Part shown: positions 27,198-36,962 of the stretch, piece by piece
Position numbering within the stretch: position 1 is the first letter of the stretch
Layout: each line of letters starts with the position of its first letter
Position numbers and translations under genes: made by a program
The notes under the pieces: generated by a model
The model's input: the letters and a program-made list of their open reading frames with translations, nothing else
Database searches by the model: none
What the model was told of the DNA's origin: nothing
Assembly: GCF_918698115.1 (NCBI RefSeq)
Contig: NZ_CAKKLV010000014.1
Coordinates: 62,001 to 126,000, forward strand
DNA from: Peribacillus sp. Bi96
GTDB lineage: Bacteria; Bacillota; Bacilli; Bacillales; DSM-1321
Length of the DNA stretch: 64,000 bases
Direction of reading: 5' to 3'

Positions 27198-27470
27198 ATG
27201 AAAGGTACTACAAATAGAAAATCTATTTATTCATTAACGCTAGGAATTTTGTCCATCATTATTCCTTATATAGGTTTAGTACTTGGAATGATTGGGCTAT
27301 TGCTCTCATCAAAAAGTATGAAAGAGATAGAAAAGTCCAAACAACAAGGTAGAAAGCTATCTTCTTCAGGAAAGATTTGTAGTATTGTAGGTATATGTTT
27401 GCAGGCTCTTCTGATAGTACTTTTAACGTTGTCAATCAGTGTATATTTTATTACCGATGTTTCACCATAA
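27198..27470 (+). CDS. DUF4190 small membrane protein
   Basis: 90 residues, ATG behind AAGGAGGGG. Two hydrophobic segments: SLTLGILSIIIPYIGLVLGM with IGLLLSS, and GKICSIVGICLQALLIVLLT, separated by a basic loop. The pattern small-residue GILSI...G-x-I-G...GLLL...S...G+...A/S-x-IG-I is typical of DUF4190. No partner gene is adjacent. Function unknown. Confidence 0.7.
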   Translation: MKGTTNRKSIYSLTLGILSIIIPYIGLVLGMIGLLLSSKSMKEIEKSKQQGRKLSSSGKICSIVGICLQALLIVLLTLSISVYFITDVSP

Positions 27471-27784
27471 TTTCACAAACGTGTTCTAGAGCCGAAGATC
27501 AAGCGAAGGGTTTTGTACTATGAAGAGGTTAGTGGGATAGCTAGTTTAGAATTATTCCTAGTAAATGAAACAGGTTATGGCTCAGCAACTTAAATCAGAA
27601 AAAGAAATACCGGTGTAAAGAACAGCCAACAGTAGGGGTGCTGCGGTAATCCTTTTTTTGCAGCTAATAGGGCTGGATACTATTTTTACCTTAAGACTAA
27701 TTTGAATTGTCATACAAGGCTAGTACTTTTAATAAAATTTAGAAGGAAGATAATGATTAGCAACAGTTAATAAGGAGCGAAAAT
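27471..27784. other. intergenic stretch without recognisable gene
   Basis: 314 bases; only short frames with no family likeness. The final 60 bases carry an AAGGAGCG ribosome binding site for the cotA-like gene. Confidence 0.35.
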
Positions 27785-29314
27785 ATGATTCTCTCTAAAT
27801 TTGTAGATGAACTCCCCATTCCCCCTATTTTAAAACCTCGATGGAAAGATCAGGTTCATACTTATTATGAAGTGAATATGACGGAATTTAAGCAATCACT
27901 CCATAGTGAGTTAAATGATACAACTGTATGGGGCTATGAAGGCAGCTATCCTGGACCTACAATTGAGGTAGAGAGCGGAGAGAAAGTGTTTATTAAATGG
28001 ATCAATAACCTTCCAGAAAAGCATCTTTTTCCGGTAGACTATTCGGTTCATGGTGCCCATTTTGACGTACCGGAAGTTCGAACGGTGGTACACGTACATG
28101 GCGCTAGTGTTGAATCGGACAGTGATGGTTACCCGGAGGCTTGGTTTACAAAAGGATTCGAACGAGTAGGACCTTATTTTAAAAAGAAAGTATATCAATA
28201 TGATAATAACCAAAAATCTGTTACTCAATGGTATCATGACCATACACTTGGGATTACAAGACTCAATGTCTATGCGGGACTGGCAGGTTTTTATCTTATA
28301 AGAGATAAAAAGGAACGTGTATTGAATCTGCCCTGCGGTGACTATGAAATTCCTCTTATTATTCAAGACAGGTCCTTTCATAAAAATGGCGCTCTTTTTT
28401 ATCCAAACCAGCCAGTTAAACCGATCGGGGAATTAGAAACATCGATCGTTCCTGAATTTTTTGGGGACACCATCCTTGTTAATGGAAAAGTATGGCCCTA
28501 TTTAAAAGTGGAACCACGAAAATACCGATTCAGGTTGTTAAATGGATCTAACAATCGTTTTTATAGGATAAAGCTTGATTCAGGGCAACGCTTTTATCTA
28601 ATCGGGACGGATAGCGGTTTAATGGAATATCCGATAGGGGTCAAAGAAATCATGCTTGCTCCTGCAGAAAGAGCGGATGTCATCATTGATTTTACTAATC
28701 TTGCTGGAAGGAACATTATCGTGACAAATGACGCCCCGGCTCCCTTTCCTGATGGAGATCCCGCTAATGCGGTTGGAGTAGTGATGGAATTCAGAATCAC
28801 TCTTCCTCTTACAAGTATTGATACCAGTGTTATTCCGGCTAATATGATGCCTCTTCCAAAAATGAATGAACAGTCAGCTTCAAAGATACGATATCTAACA
28901 TTAAATGATAATATGGATAAGTACGGCCGTGAATTTATGTTATTGGATAATAAACAGTGGGATGCACCCGTAACAGAAAATCCAAAATTAGGATCAACCG
29001 AAATATGGTATCTTATAAACTTAACTACAGATACACACCCAATTCACGTTCACTTAATTGATTTCCAGGTGATAGACCGAAGACCTTTCGATGTCGATAA
29101 ATATAATATGGAAGGGCTCATCCAATACACTGGCCCAGCAATCCCCCCCGAACCAGAAGAACGAGGAGGGAAGGATACAGTAAGAGCCAATCCGAAACAA
29201 GTAACGCGGATTATCATGAATTTTGGTCCTTATACAGGCAGATATGTATGGCATTGTCATATCTTGGAGCATGAGGATTATGAAATGATGAGACCGTATT
29301 TCGTTATTCCATAA
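27785..29314 (+). CDS. cotA: spore-coat multicopper oxidase (CotA laccase type)
   Basis: A 509-residue three-cupredoxin-domain oxidase, same length class as B. subtilis CotA. All copper ligands are seen: HVHGA (His103, His105), WYHDHT (His151, His153), HPIHVHL, and WHCHILEHEDYEMM with His490, Cys491, His492, His496 and axial Met501. No signal peptide, as expected for a coat protein made in the mother cell. It oxidises phenolics or bilirubin and helps form pigment in the spore coat. A good terminator follows; it is a single-gene unit. Confidence 0.92.
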   Translation: MILSKFVDELPIPPILKPRWKDQVHTYYEVNMTEFKQSLHSELNDTTVWGYEGSYPGPTIEVESGEKVFIKWINNLPEKHLFPVDYSVHGAHFDVPEVRTVVHVHGASVESDSDGYPEAWFTKGFERVGPYFKKKVYQYDNNQKSVTQWYHDHTLGITRLNVYAGLAGFYLIRDKKERVLNLPCGDYEIPLIIQDRSFHKNGALFYPNQPVKPIGELETSIVPEFFGDTILVNGKVWPYLKVEPRKYRFRLLNGSNNRFYRIKLDSGQRFYLIGTDSGLMEYPIGVKEIMLAPAERADVIIDFTNLAGRNIIVTNDAPAPFPDGDPANAVGVVMEFRITLPLTSIDTSVIPANMMPLPKMNEQSASKIRYLTLNDNMDKYGREFMLLDNKQWDAPVTENPKLGSTEIWYLINLTTDTHPIHVHLIDFQVIDRRPFDVDKYNMEGLIQYTGPAIPPEPEERGGKDTVRANPKQVTRIIMNFGPYTGRYVWHCHILEHEDYEMMRPYFVIP

Positions 29315-29349
29315 AGATGGGAACTGTTAACTTATATATTCGAAAAAAG

Positions 29350-29385
29350 AAAACCCCTGAATTTAAATTTTCAGGGGTTTTCTTC
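29350..29385 (+). terminator. terminator of cotA
   Basis: A 12-base stem (AAAACCCCTGAA with TTCAGGGGTTTT), eight-base loop, followed by TCTTCT. Confidence 0.85.
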
Positions 29386-29694
29386 TAATGTTTAAGTAAA
29401 GCTAGCTAGCTGCTTCAACTTACGGAAATGAGAATTGACATGAAAAGCCCCCTTGCCTGATAAAAGTGTCCTGGAGATTGCCAAATTATTAAAATCTGGA
29501 GGGTTATCATGAATGATATGGACAAAGGCACCTGGTAGGGTTCATGGATATATGGTGTGTTCCTGCCTTTTTCTTACAGAACTAAAGAGCAGATTAACTC
29601 AATAAAAAAAAAGTGGTAAAATATGAATTGTGAGTGTGCACATGGAAAATATTTGGGCACCTTTTTCATTATAATGTCGTGGGAGGGTATTTTT
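29386..29694. other. intergenic stretch with small remnants
   Basis: About 310 bases. A self-complementary GCTAGCTAGC lies at the start. The frame near 29466 reads KSVLEIAKLLKSGGLS and may be a scrap of a decayed gene. No complete ORF. Confidence 0.3.
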
Positions 29695-30150
29695 ATGGAA
29701 ATTAAAATAGATGATTTAACTGGATCTGAAGTGATTGAATTGGTGAGGGAGCACCTTCATGGTATGACGCTTCATTCCCCGCCGGAAAGTATACATGCAT
29801 TAAATCTAGAGGAATTGCGGAGACCAGAGATTACATTCTGGAGCGTATGGGATGGAGAGGTATTAGTTGGATGCGGGGCACTTAAAGAACTTGATGGTCA
29901 ACATGGTGAGATCAAATCAATGCGAACGTCTTCAGCACATCAAAAAAAAGGTGTTGCAAAACAACTCCTTCAATACATAGTTGATGAAGCCAAGCGACGT
30001 GGATATCGGCGTTTAAGTTTGGAAACGGGATCAATGGATGCTTTCTTACCGGCAAGAAAACTATATGCAAGTTTCGAATTCCAATATTGTAAGCCGTTTT
30101 CCGATTACAAGGAGGACACGAACAGCGTATTTATGACAAAGGAACTATGA
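29695..30150 (+). CDS. GNAT family N-acetyltransferase
   Basis: 151 residues from the ATG at 29695, which has GGGAGGG before it; upstream in-frame ATGs (29623, 29674) lack a site. The acetyl-CoA loop is seen in KSMRTSSAHQKKGVAKQLLQ (Q/R-x2-G-x-A form), with the following helix YIVDEAKRRGYRRLSLETG and the C-terminal FEFQYCKPFSDY strand. Acceptor unknown; single gene. Confidence 0.87.
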   Translation: MEIKIDDLTGSEVIELVREHLHGMTLHSPPESIHALNLEELRRPEITFWSVWDGEVLVGCGALKELDGQHGEIKSMRTSSAHQKKGVAKQLLQYIVDEAKRRGYRRLSLETGSMDAFLPARKLYASFEFQYCKPFSDYKEDTNSVFMTKEL

Positions 30151-30333
30151 GTTCTTTTTCTTCAAGAAAAGTCACATATTATTATAGTATGGCTTGAACG
30201 TGGAAAGTAATGTTATTTATAATAGCGGGAATGTTTTTTAAATGCAATGTTCATCTGAACTATTACACAATCTTATGTTGTAGAAATAATATGTCAGTGA
30301 ATTTAGGTAGAAAAAGAGGAGGAGAATAATAAT

Positions 30334-31107
30334 ATGACACATTTAAAGGGGATTGATGTTTCGCACTGGCAAGGAAAGATTAATTGGGATAAAGTTGTAA
30401 AGGCAGGAGTGCAGTTTGTATTTATTAAAGCAACCGAGGGAACCAGCTATTCTAAGCTATCCTATTTTCAAGAAAATGCTCCTAAAGCTCTGGAAGCCGG
30501 ATTAAAAGTCGGGGCCTATCACTATGCCAAGTTTGCCACTGTAGAGGAAGCAAAGGCAGAGGCTGCCTATTTTTTAGAGTCTATCAGTTTTGTTGCTTTA
30601 AATTTCCCTATTGTTCTTGACCTTGAAGAAAATAAAAAAGAGGCTAAGAAAAAAACACTGACAGATGCTGCAATAGCTTTTTTAGAAGCTATTGAAGAAG
30701 CAGGACACATTGCTATGCTTTATACTGGAAAATCATTTCTTGAAAATACTTTAGATGAATCAAGATTATCGAAGTACGCTTTATGGATCGCACGATATAA
30801 CAGCACGTTGGGACGTCACACAGACATTTGGCAGCATTCAGATTCAGGTCAAGTAAACGGCATCAGCACAAAGGTGGATTTAAATGTAGCTTATCGGGAT
30901 TTTACAAAAAACGTAAATACCTTTAGGACACCCAATAGCTCCTGTGCATTGAAATCTACATCTGCAAATTATACTGTAAAAAAAGGTGACACACTTAGCT
31001 TGATTGCAAAAAAACACAAAACAACCGTAAAATCCCTTGTTAGTCTTAACGGAATTAAAGACCCGGACAAAATTTATATTGGTCAAAAATTATTGGTGAA
31101 TAAGTAA
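30334..31107 (+). CDS. GH25 lysozyme with C-terminal LysM domain
   Basis: 257 residues. GH25 muramidase domain (about 1-195): [14 protein letters not shown] with Asp8, [16 protein letters not shown] and IVLDLEEN with Asp96 and Glu98 as catalytic acids. A LysM repeat follows at 213-256 ([16 protein letters not shown]...IYIGQKLLV). It cleaves the MurNAc-GlcNAc bond of peptidoglycan. There is no signal peptide, so release would need lysis or another route, as with phage-type lysins; no phage genes are adjacent. Confidence 0.92.
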   Translation: MTHLKGIDVSHWQGKINWDKVVKAGVQFVFIKATEGTSYSKLSYFQENAPKALEAGLKVGAYHYAKFATVEEAKAEAAYFLESISFVALNFPIVLDLEENKKEAKKKTLTDAAIAFLEAIEEAGHIAMLYTGKSFLENTLDESRLSKYALWIARYNSTLGRHTDIWQHSDSGQVNGISTKVDLNVAYRDFTKNVNTFRTPNSSCALKSTSANYTVKKGDTLSLIAKKHKTTVKSLVSLNGIKDPDKIYIGQKLLVNK

Positions 31108-31108
31108 A

Positions 31109-31140
31109 AGCCCTTCTCTTAACGAGAGGAGCTTAATTTT
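31109..31140 (+). terminator. terminator of the GH25 gene
   Basis: Stem AAGCCCTTCTC with GAGAGGAGCTT (two mismatches), loop TTAAC, followed by AATTTT. It lies between the convergent GH25 and SASP genes. Confidence 0.6.
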
Positions 31141-31154
31141 AATGGAAGAGTTCC

Positions 31155-31334
31155 TTAAAATTCTTTAAGTTCATCAATTCCGACTTCAGATCTTTCCTCC
31201 AATGGCCCTCTTAGATGTACTGTAGCTGTTTTACCATCTGCATTTAAATTATCAATCCAAACTGAAGATCCATTATATCTTACCTCAATGTCAGATGAAG
31301 AAGATAGAATCTGTTTTACACGATTAGCATCCAC
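31155..31334 (-). CDS. sspH: small acid-soluble spore protein, H-type
   Basis: 59 residues with GTG start behind AGGGAGGG. It begins MDANRVKQILSSSSDIEVRY and continues NGSSVWIDNLNADGKTATVH, ending in a charged EERSEVGIDELKEF. This follows the SspH pattern (N-x-N-R-A/V-K-x-I-L-x-S...V-x-Y-x-G...V-W-I-D). H-type SASPs are made in the forespore under sigma-F/sigma-G and occur in the spore core. Short enough to be missed by length cut-offs. Confidence 0.85.
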   Translation of the reverse strand: MDANRVKQILSSSSDIEVRYNGSSVWIDNLNADGKTATVHLRGPLEERSEVGIDELKEF

Positions 31335-31502
31335 ATAAATCCCTCCCTGATGATTAGTCTAATTATTATTAGGAGAATTATTGAATTTTATTCTTTATAA
31401 AAAGTAAGCAAAAAAATTAGATACCAAAGTAAATTTAACTACAGATGTTCATTAACGTTATCCGAGAAGGCAGCTTCTAAATTCACATTCATTATTTTAA
31501 TT

Positions 31503-31531
31503 TTAAAAACATTCGGTTAATATGATATAAT
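31503..31531 (+). promoter_or_regulatory. promoter of the class D beta-lactamase gene
   Basis: Extended -10 TGATATAAT (TATAAT at 31526-31531) with a weak TTAAAA at 31503-31508, 17 bases upstream. About 39 bases before the ATG. Confidence 0.5.
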
Positions 31532-31569
31532 GGAATGGTTTGTAAATAAATGTATAGAGGTGATTATAT

Positions 31570-32364
31570 ATGAAAAAACGTAAGGTTCTGATGCTAATTG
31601 GTGCCCTAGTTCTAATTACATGTATGCAACAACCTATTGGAGCTGATGCTACCAAGGATAAGCTAAATATAAAGGAACTAGACGTCGATGAATTTTTTTC
31701 AGAACATGAAGGAACCTTCATATTACGTGAAATGAAAAAAGACAAGACTTTTATCTATAATAAAGAACGAGCCGCTCAAAGATTTGCGCCGCAATCGACT
31801 TTTAAAGTACCCAATGCACTCATTGGATTACAGGTAGGAGCCGTAGAAGATGAATATGACATTAAATATTGGGATGGAGTGAAACGGGAAATCGAAATTT
31901 GGAATCAGGATCATACGCTCGGGTCTGGTTTAAGGAACTCTGTAGTCTGGTACTATCAAGCAATGGCCCGGGATATTGGAGAGGATCGTATGGAGGAGTG
32001 GGTTCAAAAAATTTCTTATGGCAACCAAGATATTAGTGGGGGGATTGATCAGTTTTGGTTAAGTAGCTCACTAAAAATTTCTCCTATTGAACAAGCGGAT
32101 TTTATGGAATCTTTATATAAAGAGAATCTCCCTTTTGATAAGGTTACCATGAAAACCGTTAAACGAATGATGATTCAGACTGAAGGGGACAACTTTACAC
32201 TTTACGGTAAAACAGGTCAAGGATCAAACTTGGGCTGGTATGTTGGTTTTATTGAAACAAACGATCACGATTATGTTTTTGTAACAAACATTTCCGGTAC
32301 TTCAGCAGACGCTAAAAGCATCACAATGGCCATTTTAAAGAAATATCACTTAATGGCACAGTGA
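31570..32364 (+). CDS. class D beta-lactamase
   Basis: 264 residues with a signal peptide (to about residue 25). All class D motifs are present: STFK (Ser76 nucleophile, Lys79), SVV (124-126), YGN (150-152) and KTG (214-216), with GQGSNLGWYVGF after the last. It belongs with the intrinsic class D enzymes of Bacillus (BPU/BSU type; B. subtilis YbxI). It hydrolyses beta-lactams outside the cell. No regulator or transposon is adjacent, so it looks chromosomal and ancestral. Activity spectrum cannot be read from the sequence. Confidence 0.92.
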   Translation: MKKRKVLMLIGALVLITCMQQPIGADATKDKLNIKELDVDEFFSEHEGTFILREMKKDKTFIYNKERAAQRFAPQSTFKVPNALIGLQVGAVEDEYDIKYWDGVKREIEIWNQDHTLGSGLRNSVVWYYQAMARDIGEDRMEEWVQKISYGNQDISGGIDQFWLSSSLKISPIEQADFMESLYKENLPFDKVTMKTVKRMMIQTEGDNFTLYGKTGQGSNLGWYVGFIETNDHDYVFVTNISGTSADAKSITMAILKKYHLMAQ

Positions 32365-32385
32365 GGAGAAATCTATACAAAAAAT

Positions 32386-32442
32386 CTTGATTATGTACTT
32401 CAACGAACGTGGTTGGTTGCAGGCCTTAATCAAGTTTTTTTT
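32386..32442 (+). terminator. terminator after the beta-lactamase gene
   Basis: CTTGATTA (32386-32393) pairs with TAATCAAG (32427-32434) across a long loop; eight T follow. Confidence 0.6.
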
Positions 32443-32665
32443 ATTAGTCCTAGATGAAAAAATCCCAATGTATCCAAGTGGAACTATGTCTGAATAAGAG
32501 AATATATTATAGAGCTAACGGGACTGAAGTGTTGAATAAGGAAGTGGATACAATGGAACAATATTGGAATGAGAAAAGGTTCAAGGGTGACTTATGCCTG
32601 TAATGAATGCAAGACGTTCAAGATTATTTTTACTGGCTTAGGAAGAGATATTTTAGGGGGGCAAA

Positions 32666-33412
32666 ATGGAACTATCTTTGTTATTGGAATATGGATGGGT
32701 TTTAATCATCTTAATTATTTTAGAAGGTTTATTATCTGCTGATAATGCATTGGTTTTAGCCATTATGTCAAAGCATTTACCACAAGAACAGCAAAAAAAA
32801 GCGATCAATATTGGATTGCTATTAGCTTTTGTATTTAGGATCGGTGCAATCTTCATCATTTCGTACCTTTTCCACGTTTGGCAAGTTCAAGCAATTGGGG
32901 CTGCATATTTGATTTTCATCTCCATAAAACATTTACTTAAAAAGGACCACGGGGAAGATGGGGAAAAAGGGAAAAGTTATCGTATGACTGTTGCGCAAAT
33001 TGCATTAGCGGATATTGCGTTTGCTGTTGATTCTATTTTAGCTGCAGTTGCTCTTGTTCTTGCTTTGCCAGATACGCCAATGGGTGATATAGGTGGTATG
33101 GACGGAGCTAAATTCATTGTTATTTTAATAGGAGCAATTGCAGGCTTGATTGTCATTCGGTTTGCAGCAGGATACTTCGTTAAGATATTGACGGAACGAC
33201 CTAGCCTTGAAACGGCAGCCATGTTAATCGTTGGTTGGGTTGGGGTGAAGTTATTAATGCATACACTTGCACATCCATCCCTGCACATTATCCCTCACGA
33301 TTTTGTTGAAGGGCCGATTTGGAACATAATCTTTTGGTCAGTCATGCTCCTTATTGCTTTAGGTGGATGGTTTTTATCTGGAAAAACAGAAAAAAAACGA
33401 TTAACAAAATGA
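32666..33412 (+). CDS. TerC family membrane protein (YceF/YkoY type)
   Basis: 248 residues with seven to eight hydrophobic segments. The family motif EGLLSADNALVLAIM (residues 20-34) with its buried Asp, and the repeat-related ADIAFAVDSILAAVAL, are intact. In B. subtilis the relatives (MeeF, MeeY) export Mn2+ to metallate secreted enzymes. GGGGGG precedes the ATG. The 220 bases upstream show no recognisable yybP-ykoY manganese riboswitch. Confidence 0.9.
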   Translation: MELSLLLEYGWVLIILIILEGLLSADNALVLAIMSKHLPQEQQKKAINIGLLLAFVFRIGAIFIISYLFHVWQVQAIGAAYLIFISIKHLLKKDHGEDGEKGKSYRMTVAQIALADIAFAVDSILAAVALVLALPDTPMGDIGGMDGAKFIVILIGAIAGLIVIRFAAGYFVKILTERPSLETAAMLIVGWVGVKLLMHTLAHPSLHIIPHDFVEGPIWNIIFWSVMLLIALGGWFLSGKTEKKRLTK

Positions 33413-33505
33413 CTAACTTTATCAGAATAAAATTCCCTATTTTCCTAAGGGTTAATTTTTATAACGTTATGTTTGCTAAATAAGGATTTAAGACGACTTC
33501 AAATT

Positions 33506-33965
33506 TGAAGTGAACCCAAAAATTTTAGACACTCGGCAACCTTGAGGGTATGAACCCGGTAATTTACTGGGCTCATGCCTTTTAATTTCACTTTGATCCG
33601 TCGGTGATTATAATAAAAGCTATATTCATATAGTTCTTGTTTGTAATGCTCCATGCTGCCGAACTTCTGTAAAGAAAGCAATTCAATTTTTAGTAAGCCT
33701 CCTTTTCGGGACATACTTTGAGTAAGACCATGTGTTTTCAGGGCTTGTTAATAAGATCTTCGTTTCTTTTTTCATGAATGGACGACCTTTTTATTCGTTT
33801 CAAGAGCGCCAATTCCGTTCTCCTCCAATTGCTTTAGCCACTTATTAATAGTTTTGAAGGAGAAGCAATGTTAAATACAGCAGCTGAATGGGTACTAAGT
33901 ACTCCAAAAACGTTCACATCGTTTAGTATTTGTGTACTATGCAATGATGAGGATACTATGGGCAC
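33506..33965 (-). mobile_element. decayed IS3-family insertion sequence
   Basis: TGAAGTGAACCCAAAA at 33506 is a terminal-repeat-like end shared with the remnant at 51042. The minus-strand frame 33714-33499 encodes the end of an IS3 transposase ([38 protein letters not shown]) but lacks the catalytic block normally following MSRKG. Further upstream on the minus strand lie OrfA scraps (KTINKWLKQLEENGIGALE). Internally deleted and frameshifted, so not mobile. Confidence 0.8.
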
Positions 33966-34154
33966 ATACATCGTTCAGAACGATCAGAGGCAGCACTGCG
34001 AAAAAGTAAGAAAGGGCATAGCTCCGTTTATAAATTCAACCCGATAACCAGGTCTGATCGGCTGGGATATTTTCCTGTTTTTTATGACTCCGAGGACGTG
34101 TGGATTGTGCCGTAAACAAGCCCACTAATATTTATGATTTACTATTTAATGGAA

Positions 34155-35585
34155 TCAATTATAAAGGTCTAAATCTTTACAGTATTTCCGCACTAACCGT
34201 GATGCTTTTGATTGGCTAATCGATAATTGATGAGCGACCTTCCTTGTATTCCTGAATTTTGTATAAGAGGTAACAATCAGGTTTCTTTCAAGTTCTTCTA
34301 AAGCTGTATCTAATGTATAATCTTGGATCATTTGACTTGATTTGTCTTGGATTGTGCTGTTTTGTCTAAGTGGTGTTTCTTGACTTGGGGTTTCTTGAGC
34401 ATTTTTTTGTTGTAGTATTATCGGTAAATCAGATACTTGAATGATAGCATCACTTGTTACAACTAAGCTTTCTATCAAATTCTCTAATTGACGTATATTT
34501 CCGGGCCATGGATTGTCATAAAAAATATCGAGGACTTCCTTCGATATAATCCGATTAACCTGATACTTTTTATTGAATACTGAAAGAAAATAGTAAGATA
34601 GCGGGATGATATCTTCGTTTCTTTCCCTTAAAGGCGGTATTTGTAAATTAACCACATTAAGTCGATAATATAAATCTTCCCTAAATCGTTTTTTCTGCAC
34701 CATCTCAAATAAGTCTCGATTGGTTGCCGAAATAATACGAATGTCCACTTTCTTTAGTTCTCTGCCCCCGATAGGAAGAAATTCAAGGTCTTGAATGACC
34801 TGTAAAAGCTTTGCCTGAATATTTAACGGGATTTCTCCTATTTCATCCAAAAATACGGTACCGCCGTTTGCCATTTCAAGTAGACCTTTTTTTCCGCCTT
34901 TGTTTGCCCCGGTAAAAGACCCACCCGTGTATCCGAAAAGTTCTGATTCTATTAATTGTTCCGGTATAGTAGCACAGTTAATTGATAAGAAAGGCGAGTT
35001 CTTTCGTGGTCCTCTATTATGAATGTATTTAGCTAACACTCCTTTCCCTGTACCAGACTCCCCTTGAATCAAGATGGTCGCATCAACCATTGAAACCTTA
35101 TCACATACCTCCATTACATTGTTCATCTGTTCGTTGTTCGTAATTACGCTTTCTTGATAAGAATTCTTTTCGCTTAGTTCTTCTGGTTCCTGTTCCTCAG
35201 GAATGTATAACCCTTTATAGTTTGGTTCTTGGGCTGTTGTAATAATAAGTTCAATTTCCTGATCATCGTTGAGTAAAGGAATAGCTGTTGTAATCATTTC
35301 CTTTCCAATATATGAAACTTGTTTTATTGTAACCGGTTTCTTTTCTTTCAAAACAAAGGGTAAAATACTTGGTTTCCAATATCCTTGGGAGAATATTTCA
35401 TTATTATGTTTTCCAATTATTTCGCTTAACTGCTTTCCATAATGCCTTTCATAAGCTTTATTTGCGTAGATAATGCAGGCATCTTTATTAAGAACATAGA
35501 TCTCATTAGGTGAATGATCTAAAATTTTTTTCAATATCTCAGTACTCATTTCAATTTTTTCTTCATTATTCATTAAGTTTTGCAT
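34155..35585 (-). CDS. sigma-54-dependent enhancer-binding protein (PAS-AAA-HTH)
   Basis: 476 residues. PAS domain about 15-115; AAA+ domain with Walker A GESGTGKG (175-182), the sigma-54 contact loop GSFTGA (222-227, usual form GAFTGA), Walker B TVFLDEIG (243-250) and the RLNVVNLQIPPLRER and NPWPGNIRQLENL motifs; C-terminal TyrR-like HTH (FRNTRKVAHQLSISQSKASR). GAAGGGAGC precedes the ATG. It activates SigL-RNA polymerase, almost certainly at the divergent Rieske gene. Signal perhaps a quaternary amine or its product, sensed by the PAS domain. Confidence 0.92.
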   Translation of the reverse strand: MQNLMNNEEKIEMSTEILKKILDHSPNEIYVLNKDACIIYANKAYERHYGKQLSEIIGKHNNEIFSQGYWKPSILPFVLKEKKPVTIKQVSYIGKEMITTAIPLLNDDQEIELIITTAQEPNYKGLYIPEEQEPEELSEKNSYQESVITNNEQMNNVMEVCDKVSMVDATILIQGESGTGKGVLAKYIHNRGPRKNSPFLSINCATIPEQLIESELFGYTGGSFTGANKGGKKGLLEMANGGTVFLDEIGEIPLNIQAKLLQVIQDLEFLPIGGRELKKVDIRIISATNRDLFEMVQKKRFREDLYYRLNVVNLQIPPLRERNEDIIPLSYYFLSVFNKKYQVNRIISKEVLDIFYDNPWPGNIRQLENLIESLVVTSDAIIQVSDLPIILQQKNAQETPSQETPLRQNSTIQDKSSQMIQDYTLDTALEELERNLIVTSYTKFRNTRKVAHQLSISQSKASRLVRKYCKDLDLYN

Positions 35586-35619
35586 GAGTTAGCTCCCTTC
35601 ATTTCCTTTTAAGATGTAA

Positions 35620-35670
35620 ATTGAGTCAATAATAACTAAAATGAGTCTATTATGGTTAAATTGAGTCAAT
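35620..35670 (+). promoter_or_regulatory. three upstream activator sites at 20-base spacing
   Basis: ATTGAGTCAAT at 35620-35630, AATGAGTCTAT at 35640-35650 and ATTGAGTCAAT at 35660-35670. The outer two are perfect dyads around a central G. They sit 70-120 bases upstream of the -24 element, the usual place for enhancer-binding protein sites, and beside the regulator's own start. Confidence 0.75.
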
Positions 35671-35740
35671 TATAAACTGTTTTTATACATTAATGAAGGG
35701 GGAATTAGTAAATATCAGTAATAATAGGGAGCTTTCGAAT

Positions 35741-35756
35741 TGGCATTATCCTTGCA
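35741..35756 (+). promoter_or_regulatory. sigma-54 (SigL) -24/-12 promoter
   Basis: TGGCATTATCCTTGCA matches TGGCAC-N5-TTGCW with correct GG-GC spacing. It lies 137 bases before the Rieske oxygenase start. Confidence 0.85.
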
Positions 35757-35892
35757 TAAGAGTTAAGTAAAGCATGCTACAGATATAAGGAAATATGGTG
35801 CTAATTGGAAGAGTGGGTTTAAAAGTAATACCTGCATCCTTATTCAGAGCAAGTCTTTAATCTTATGTATAATTAAAGGAGGAACTTCCATT

Positions 35893-36927
35893 ATGTCTAC
35901 AAAAGAAGATATGAAAAAGTTGGAATACACACTACCTTATAATCAGTATGTGGATCCTGAAGTCATGAAGGAGGAAAGGGAAAATATTTTCTATAAAAAC
36001 TGGATTATGGTTGGGCATACAAGCCAGGTAGAGAAGGTTGGAGACTTCTTTACATTTGATTTGGTTGGGGAGCCGATTATTGTAACACGGGGCAAGGACG
36101 GAGAGTTGCATGCTTTTTATAATATTTGCCCTCACCGTGGTGCGATAGTCGAGCGTACAGAGCAAGGCAATAAAAAAATTCTCCAGTGTATTTATCATGG
36201 ATGGACATTTCATTTAGATGGTAAGGTGAACAGGACTCCAAATTTCAAAACAAATGATATAGAAAAGCCTAGCTGCATGACTTCTATTCGATTAGAAGTA
36301 CATCAGACGATGATATTTGTAAATCTAAATCAGGATGCCCCTGCTTTTGAAACAGATTATCAATCCTTTTTAAATAACATAAAAGACTATACTTTTCTTA
36401 GTTCCTTAAAAAAGGTCAGGGAAAACCGTCGAATTGTTCGTGCTAACTGGAAATCAATTATTGACAATTATTTGGAATGTGATCATTGTCAAATTGCACA
36501 TCCTAGCTTTTCGAAGGCCTTCGATTTAACTAAATATAGTATTATTCCTTGTGATAATTTTTCCTATCAGTGTACAACAGCAAGTGATGAAGATGAAGGT
36601 CCTGGTGCACGTTTTTACTGGGTATGGCCCAATACCATGATTAGTATTTACCCGGGTACTGGAAATATGACGACGAGCCATATTATCCCGGTTGATGAAA
36701 AAAGTTCATTGGCAATTTATCGTTATTATTTTGCTGATGAAAACTTAACTGTAGAAGAGGAAGATTTAATTAAATTTGTAGATGAGGTGCGAGAAGAAGA
36801 CTTCGAACTAGTTGAGTTATTACAAAGTGGATTACATTCTAGGGCTTGTGGAAGAGGAGTATATTCTCCGACCGAGCACGGTTTGAAACATTTTCATCAA
36901 TTAGTCACAAAGTCGATGCAAAGCTAG
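35893..36927 (+). CDS. Rieske oxygenase alpha subunit, carnitine/betaine-type
   Basis: 344 residues. Rieske 2Fe-2S domain: CPHR (Cys79, His81) and CIYHGW (Cys99, His102). Catalytic domain: NYLECDHCQIAHP gives His198 and His203 as Fe(II) ligands with Asp302 (in REEDFEL) likely third. Glu195 stands at the bridging position, which in most family members is Asp but is Glu in carnitine monooxygenase CntA. Such enzymes need a reductase partner; none is encoded nearby. GGAGG before the ATG. Expected substrates: carnitine, glycine betaine or similar quaternary amines. Confidence 0.85.
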   Translation: MSTKEDMKKLEYTLPYNQYVDPEVMKEERENIFYKNWIMVGHTSQVEKVGDFFTFDLVGEPIIVTRGKDGELHAFYNICPHRGAIVERTEQGNKKILQCIYHGWTFHLDGKVNRTPNFKTNDIEKPSCMTSIRLEVHQTMIFVNLNQDAPAFETDYQSFLNNIKDYTFLSSLKKVRENRRIVRANWKSIIDNYLECDHCQIAHPSFSKAFDLTKYSIIPCDNFSYQCTTASDEDEGPGARFYWVWPNTMISIYPGTGNMTTSHIIPVDEKSSLAIYRYYFADENLTVEEEDLIKFVDEVREEDFELVELLQSGLHSRACGRGVYSPTEHGLKHFHQLVTKSMQS

Positions 36928-36962
36928 TCTGTAATCGATAAAAGACCTATAGTTGGATAAAA

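Noticed and set aside
32443..32665. Possible yybP-ykoY manganese riboswitch before the TerC gene
   Set aside because: TerC relatives often have one, but the conserved GGGGAGUAG-like and CUACC-like elements are not visible here.
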